Source of the DNA: Luzula sylvatica
Taxonomy: Eukaryota > Streptophyta > Magnoliopsida > Poales > Juncaceae
DNA: 64,000 nt
NCBI GenBank assembly: GCA_946800325.1
Contig: OX326957.1
Location: 12,629,591 to 12,693,590, forward strand
Reading direction: 5' to 3'
Position 1 is the first letter of the stretch. Each line of letters starts with the position of its first letter. The translations under genes and the position numbers were made by a program. Shown one piece after another: positions 58,201-64,000 of this stretch. Below the pieces are notes generated by a model, which was not told the origin of the DNA, searched no databases, and was given only the letters and a program-made list of their open reading frames with translations.

Positions 58201-59848
58201 ACAGCACGGCGCCATCTAACCACGGTGTGATTGGCCGTAGAAGCGCCATGTCAACACAAGTAGAAGACAACTTTGACCAAGTCAACGCGTTACAGCTCCT
58301 CGAAGCTGCCTTCTACAAACTTCCCCAGCCCAAGGATTCCGAACGCGTCAAGTCCTACGTTCCGGTACGTAAAAATATCGTAAATACCCCTATAAAATAC
58401 AAAAATATCAAATATACCCTTGGTCTTTACAGAGACATCCAGTGGTGACGCCGGCTTCATATCCGCAAGTGCAATCTCCAACGGTTTCGAACCCGGCATT
58501 GTGGGAACGACTCGCTTACGATTCTTTAGGAACCGATACTCTCTTTTTCGCCTTTTACAACCAACCGGTATTTAATTTTCAAAGCTTTGATATTTATCAA
58601 AAGGCCAAATTTCGTATGTACTCATGACGAAACGTGAAATATCAAGAATGCCCCTACGAAATTATCAAAATTTCATTGATGCCCTTTTTGTTAGATTACT
58701 GTTAACTATCGGTTAAGATTATCGCTAAATTTTGCTTTTCCAATTTTACCCGTGTAAATAAGGAATACAATTTATAGTTAATCTTAAGGGATAGTAAATC
58801 GAAACTTAACAAAAAAGGCTCATGAAATTTTCATATGATTTCATGGATGCTCTTTTTCTTAGATTTCTCTTAACTATCCGTTAAAGATTATCGCTAAATT
58901 TTACTTTTCTGATTTTACCCCCTTGTAAATAAGGAATAAAATTTTGCTTTTCTCATGAAATCTTAAGGGGGATAGTTAATCGACACCTAACAAAAATGGC
59001 ATTCATAAAAGTTTAGTAGTTTTGCAAAAAAGGAGATATCACCTAACAAAAATGGCATTCATGAAAGTTGTAGGGGTAATTTAGTAGTTTTGCAAAAACT
59101 ACTAAATTTTGCTTTTCTCATAAAATTTAGCCATGTAAAAAAAGGACGCGACTAATTTTCAAAACTTTGATAGAACACGTACCAGCAGTACTTGGCGGCG
59201 AGAGAACTGAAGAAGAATTCGTGGAGATATCACCGAAAGTATAACACTTGGTTCCAGCGACACGAAGAACCAAAGGTGACCACAGACGAGTTTGAAAAGG
59301 GTTCTTACGTTTACTTTGATTTCCACGTCACCACTGACGATAATACTGGCTGGTCAGTAGTTTCTTCTAATTGATTTTTCTTTATTTTTACGATTCTGAC
59401 GTGCTAATAATAATAGGAAAACTATACTCTTCCCCATCATTTCACCTCCAAAATCATGATGATGATGGAGTAAGCATGACATTATTTTGTCATGCTTACC
59501 AATTCATGCCTCCAATTCGCACTCAATTAATTAAGCATACAATTAACACCTAAATTAATTAACTTATAATTAAACTAATCGATGGTCCAATGAATTAATT
59601 TTCAATTAAAATAATCAAATTAAAATTACTAAATTAATTGGGGGACATTTTGGGTGCAAATGGGAGCTCCCATTTAATCGTGATGTCATGATGACAACAT
59701 CACGATTAATTGGGTGAAATCTGGGGGCATAGTAGAAGGGCTCGTAATAATAAATTGTTATGGTTTTGCGTGTGTTTTTAGGTGTCAGAGGGTGAAGAAT
59801 GAGTTTGTGTTCGAGTATAACTATCTCGAGGACGAGCTGGCCGTGTAG
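55250..59848 (+). CDS. NOT3: CCR4-NOT transcription complex subunit 3 (NOT3)
   Basis: Sixteen exons: 55250-55342, 55436-55567, 55683-55799, 55883-55933, 56004-56093, 56153-56299, 56379-56492, 56586-56639, 56699-57502, 57609-57641, 57769-57838, 57920-58032, 58116-58364, 58433-58567, 59186-59352, 59782-59848. All borders are GT..AG and the frame is unbroken, giving 811 residues, close to the plant NOT3 length (about 840). The N-terminal Not3 coiled-coil domain is residues 1-235 ([37 protein letters not shown]). The middle is long and low in complexity (P/S/T/V-rich, with a Q run near 490). The C-terminal NOT2/3/5 box is about 675-805 ([37 protein letters not shown]). NOT3 is a structural subunit of the CCR4-NOT deadenylase, acting in mRNA decay and transcription. 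Apparently functional. Confidence 0.95.
58675..59075. repeat. diverged tandem repeat inside NOT3 intron 14
   Basis: 58680-58790 and 58848-58945 share TTAACTATC(G/C)GTTAA and GATTATCGCTAAATTTT with the same order of blocks. AACAAAAATGGCATTCAT recurs at 58989 and 59046. The splice sites are not affected. Confidence 0.7.
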
Positions 59849-60088
59849 CGAGGGAGAGAAAGAGAGGGAAGGGAAGGGATTGTTTGGTCGCTTTGTAATA
59901 TGATTTTGGACGCAATTCCTTTGTGTTTAGATTGCGTATCGTGATGTTCTAATGAGTTAGTTGGTTGGTGATGCCAGAAATACGTATGAATATGGTATGA
60001 TTAATATGGAGCATTTTATAACTAGCTCTTTGAATATATATTAATTAAGAATTATTAATTCAAATGCATTTTAATTATATACGATTTA
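59849..60088. other. 3' flank of NOT3
   Basis: The probable 3' untranslated region begins with a GA-rich stretch (59851-59879). No separate feature. Confidence 0.45.
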
Positions 60089-60089
60089 A

Positions 60090-60525
60090 GGGGATTCTTG
60101 AAAAACCACCCAACTATTAAAATTCCTCCAAAACACCCCTAAATGGTGTGATTTTTTTTTTTTTAATTTTTTTATTCTATTGAACATAATTAAAATATTT
60201 TTAAACATAATATTTTATGATTATTTTGTGCAATACATTGGTTTATTTTATCATATTGTATACATAATTATTTTATTAATATTGTTGTTCTTATTTATTT
60301 CAATTATGGAAAATATAGTTTTTTATTTATTATTTTGGTGTGAACAGAAAATAAAAGAATTTTTTATGGTTTAAACAAAATTATATTGGATGGAAAAAAT
60401 TATATATGACCTCATTGGGGTGCAAAAATAATTCAAACCAATTTATACATTTTTATAGGGGTTTTTGAAGGAATTTTTAATAATTTTCAAAAAATTAGGG
60501 ATTAGGGATTTTTCAAAAGTTCTAT
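60090..60525. mobile_element. putative TIR element (MITE-like)
   Basis: The left part GATTCTTGAAAAACCACCC..AACTATTAAAATTCCTCC and the right part read inward (GAACTTTTGAAAAATCCCTAA.. then ATTAAAAATTCCTTCAAAAA) are imperfect inverted repeats of 50-70 bases. No clear target duplication. The interior is T-rich without coding sequence. Confidence 0.5.
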
Positions 60526-60902
60526 TATTTAATAGTGAATTGTGATGAATGTGTTAATTATCATGTTAGTGTTAATTATGATACAAATGATGTGAAATCT
60601 GGGGGCAGGTAAATGACTTTTTTGGGAATACTAAAACAATGATAAAATATTTATATAACTCGTCGTATTTTTTCATATAATATCATTAAGTTCGATTCAA
60701 TTACTCAATAGTAAATACAAATGCCTTTATTTGTCTGAACTATTTTTTTTAATTAGAAATGAGACTAATTAAAATTCTAAAAAAATGTGCTTAATTATAA
60801 AATTAATATCACTTAATTTATGTGTGTGCCCACCTGATAATGAGGCGTACCCTTGGAAAGCGAAAATATCATGTATACAATATACCCCTATGAAACATAC
60901 AA

Positions 60903-60904
<2 letters not shown>

Positions 60905-60945
<41 letters not shown>
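60905..60945. repeat. T41 homopolymer
   Basis: Forty-one consecutive T residues. It may be the complement of a retroposon tail, but no matching target duplication was found. Confidence 0.9.
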
Positions 60946-60947
<2 letters not shown>

Positions 60948-61059
60948 AGAAGTGAAAATATGATATGAATGAAGCATGGAATTTTTCCTTAAATATCTTC
61001 GAGAACTCCGAGAAATTTAAATTATTAGCATGTCTCTTTCTATTCAAATAAGTTTTTTC

Positions 61060-61518
61060 TTATGTTGCACGGATATGAATACGGATATCATATCCAACAC
61101 TACAGAGATACAACGATACGCCAAATTTTAAAAAAACATAGGATACAATGCGTCCAATATATATATAATATTTTATTATTTTATTAATTATAATTTATAT
61201 TTAATATTTTTATATATTATATATTTGACATAAAAAATGCTTAAAAATTTCTTTTTACGGAAATGACTTTCTTTTAATTAAATTTACTTGTATGTATTAC
61301 TCATTTATTTTTTTATTTCAAATTTTGATTTTGATTTTTCAAATATAGTTTTTTATACGTTAGAAGTATCCGACAACTATCTGAAAGTTTTGAGAAGTAT
61401 CCGTTATTATTTTAAAATAAAATATTCGGATACGCCACGTGGAGTATTAAATACGTATCCGACGAGTATCGGTATCCGATACGATACAGCTTGATTTTTG
61501 AAATATCCGTAAAACATA
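61060..61518. mobile_element. Mutator-type MITE with 9-bp target duplication
   Basis: Perfect 9-bp flanks AGTTTTTTC (61051-61059 and 61519-61527). The ends are inverted: TATGTTGCACGGATA on the left and TATGTTTTACGGATA from the right. Subterminal GATAC/GTATCC words as in the element at 16652. No coding capacity. Confidence 0.75.
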
Positions 61519-61654
61519 AGTTTTTTCGTTTTCTATTTTTTCTATTATTATATCTGTAACTATTTAGTCAATTAAGTTTCGTACTATTCCAGCAAACTTA
61601 GCACATGAATTATGATTTCTGCATGTAACCTATTATGGTAATAAAAGAAATCTA

Positions 61655-63075
61655 AAAATAACTCGATTTCGAAAAAATTTCAAAACTAATCCAAATCGAA
61701 TTTTAAAATCTCAATACCACCTGATTATAAATCCGGTTAATTAATTAAATTGAAATTTTAATTAATTCAGTTGAAAATACAATTAAAAAAAAGGTACGGG
61801 GTTTATAATCTCGGTGGACAATTCAATTGAAAAAAAATATTTGTCCCCAATTTTCACCTCTATATTTTTTATATTTTAATTAACACATTTAAATAACATA
61901 ATAATCAATACATCTCATATAATTATTTATTAATTTATACATAATTAACATATTAAAATTATAAATTGAAATCAATATTAATTAATTAAATTATTAATGA
62001 TATGATTTTTAATTATTATGTTAAATACTTATGTTAATTCGAACATAGAGAATTTGGCAGATAATTCCCGGAGCAAAGTAAATTTTCTACTTTATTTTTA
62101 AAATCATGTTATTAAAAAAAAGAAAATTTTTACTTTGCCCATGATTTAATAGGTACGAAACATGAGTATGCCATTGGGGGCACATTTCTTCGAGTGACCC
62201 TTTTTTGAAGCCAAATTCAAAAAATAATATTCTTTTCGAAAATATTTCAGATATAACATGTAATGGGTTTTAAAATTTCGTATGTACCAGATTTTTAAAT
62301 CCCGGTGGGTTAATCTTTTTTTCTGAAAAAATAACGGTGATTATAAAATCTTTAATTTAAAATATGATTTGTTTTTCATATTTTGCCATAACATCTTCTA
62401 ATTAATATATTTAGTTAAAATGATAACTAGTACATACTAGTTATTAACTTAATACATAATTAATATTTATTCGAATTCATAAATTGGAATAAATTTTAAT
62501 GAATATTTAATGATATGTTTTAATTATTATGTTAATTAAATGTAATAGTTGATTCAAATAATGGAGAATTCGACGGGTACATTTGGAGAAGAGTAATTTT
62601 TTTATTTTTAAATATTAATTTTTCAGTTCACGCATTAAAATAAAATATATACATAATTTTATTGTACTCCAAAATTTACCCACCAAATTCTCCATATTTG
62701 TACTATTACATTTAATTAACGTGATAATTATAACCTATCATTAAAAATTAATTAATATTGATTCAAATTTATGAATTCGAACTAATGTTAATTACACATT
62801 AAATTAATAGATAACATGTGGTAGTTATCATATAAATTAAATATACTAACTTAGAATATAAAGCGTGTTATTGTAAAATATGAAGGAAAATATCAATTTT
62901 TTTATGAAAATTTCAACCAGTTTATAAAACCCGGTCCTTTTTATCAGATTTTTTATCAGATGGCTCAATTTCCTTTGTTAATTACTTTAATTGACCGATA
63001 TTTTCAAATCAGATACCATCGGTTTTTTAAAATCCGTTTCGAATTATTTTTGAAATATTTTCAAAATTCAAATTA
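61655..63075. mobile_element. long foldback (inverted-repeat) element, about 1.4 kb
   Basis: Inverted arms several hundred bases long. The best-preserved block is GTTAATTAAATGTAATAG at 62532-62549 against CTATTACATTTAATTAA near 62703-62719, with TGGAGAATT(C/T)G(A/G)(C/T)GGGTA just inside on both sides. Outer arms also pair: TTTCAAAACTAATCCAAATCG near 61680 with the complement of CGAATTATTTTTGAAATATTTT near 63042. It encodes no protein. The ends and target duplication are not precisely defined. Confidence 0.55.
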
Positions 63076-63875
63076 TTTTTCGAATTCCCAATCTAAAATG
63101 GGAGGCTTAGGTATGAAACAATATATTCGTGAATGAATAATATCATTATGGGCGTAACTCACATCGTTAGCATGAGAACAAAAAAATTTACAATAAAATA
63201 TCCTTACAAGTTTTGCTTGAGCATCAAATTGCATGCATGATGAATGAATGAGAGCAAAAGTTTTTTTGCTCTTTTTAAGGACATAAATTAACATTCTTAG
63301 CAAACATTTTTGAATATATATTATAGGTTAATTTATCGCGACAAGCTATGTTTTGTCCATATAATTTTCAAAAATAAATAAATAATACAGATATGGGAGT
63401 GAATCAAAATAAAATATGGAGAGGAAATATAATTCACATTTAATACGTGCTGAGTAGTTTAATTTTTATGTTTTGTTTCTAGAAAACAGTGACAATGGGA
63501 CTTATCTGGGGTAGTTCAGTTGGAATTAACTATTTCTAGTATTTAAGGTGATTGATTTTTTAATGTAATTAATTCACTGAAAAATATGTAAATTGGAGTC
63601 GGAAAATCAATTAATACAATATGAATTAAAATCGCATGAATTAATAGTTTCAATATTCGATCATTTGTTTTTGTTTTTATTTGATTTTATGTCGTATTGC
63701 TTAATATGATACACAATATTTTGATCAAACATGAAAGAAACTTCTGTTAAAAGAGTTGATCCTAATTTCCATCCCTGGATTCTTTTAGGATTCCGATTCT
63801 CAACTTTGGACCGATAAATATATATCAAATAATTACTCCCACTATCTACCTGTATGTAATTATAATTAGTATAAT
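63076..63875. other. intergenic DNA, no gene recognised
   Basis: AT-rich; nothing supported. Confidence 0.4.
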
Positions 63876-64000
63876 TCTATACTTTTTCCTGGCTCCTGGT
63901 TGAGCCACGTCATCAGGGGTCTTTTTGTAAAAAAAAAATTTAATTAAATTTTGGTCCTTTTTTATTTACATTTTAATCCTTTTTATTTCGAAAAATTACA
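63876..64000 (+). mobile_element. Helitron 5' end, cut by the window edge
   Basis: TCTATACTTTTTCCTGGCTC is followed by GAGCCACGTCATCAGGGGTC and then the start of the ATTTTGGTCCTTTTT array, the layout of the other array-type Helitrons here. The 3' end lies beyond the window. Confidence 0.6.

Overview
This is a window of plant nuclear DNA, most likely from a eudicot. It is very AT-rich. Its genes have many introns with GT..AG borders, and it carries the usual flowering-plant mobile elements: Ty1/copia, LINE, tRNA-derived SINE, Helitron, PIF/Harbinger, hAT and Mutator-type elements. I see no rRNA gene, canonical tRNA gene or CRISPR array. Species cannot be named from the sequence alone.

Genes, left to right: (1) a short SAP30-function-related (AFR-like) gene at 9.5-10.1 kb on +, probably with a 3.5 kb leader intron reaching back to 5.99 kb; (2) a DnaJ-type cysteine-rich zinc-finger gene at 11.0-11.9 kb on +, with an unresolved first splice; (3) a four-exon choline-transporter-like (CTL/SLC44) gene at 12.6-15.5 kb on -; (4) a decayed FYRN/FYRC-type pseudogene at 29.8-31.1 kb on -; (5) a three-exon F-box/LRR gene at 38.2-39.6 kb on +; (6) a two-exon MCTP (multiple C2 domains and transmembrane region) gene at 43.2-46.4 kb on -; (7) a PPR gene fragment at 52.1-52.5 kb on -; (8) a single-exon membrane-anchored protein of unknown function at 52.9-53.7 kb on -; (9) a complete 16-exon CCR4-NOT subunit 3 (NOT3) gene at 55.25-59.85 kb on +.

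Most of the rest is mobile DNA, and much of it still has readable insertion boundaries. At 0.7-1.65 kb a hAT-like MITE holds a SINE. Helitrons lie at 2.8-4.0 and 26.2-27.2 kb on +, at 33.1-35.7 kb in a minus-strand cluster, possibly at 50-51 kb, and at the right edge. Several of them carry a degenerate tandem array built on the motif ATTTTGGTCCTTTTT. A GC-rich LINE-like retroposon sits at 4.5-5.5 kb. A PIF/Harbinger element at 7.2-9.4 kb contains a LINE. A copia element at 20.4-26.1 kb has two LTRs and a 5-bp target duplication. The segment 16.1-18.6 kb is a diverged duplicate of 20.2-29.3 kb. The second copy has since received the copia element, a Helitron and a SINE, and the first copy shows the empty SINE site.

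The genes do not form a pathway. The AFR-like (chromatin), NOT3 (mRNA decay), MCTP (plasmodesma/ER contact) and CTL (membrane transport) genes are unrelated neighbours. I did not find a convincing new multi-gene system. The most unusual structures are the Helitron family with internal arrays, the layered duplication with dated insertions, the GC-rich retroposon, and the in-frame minisatellite inside a C2 domain of the MCTP gene.
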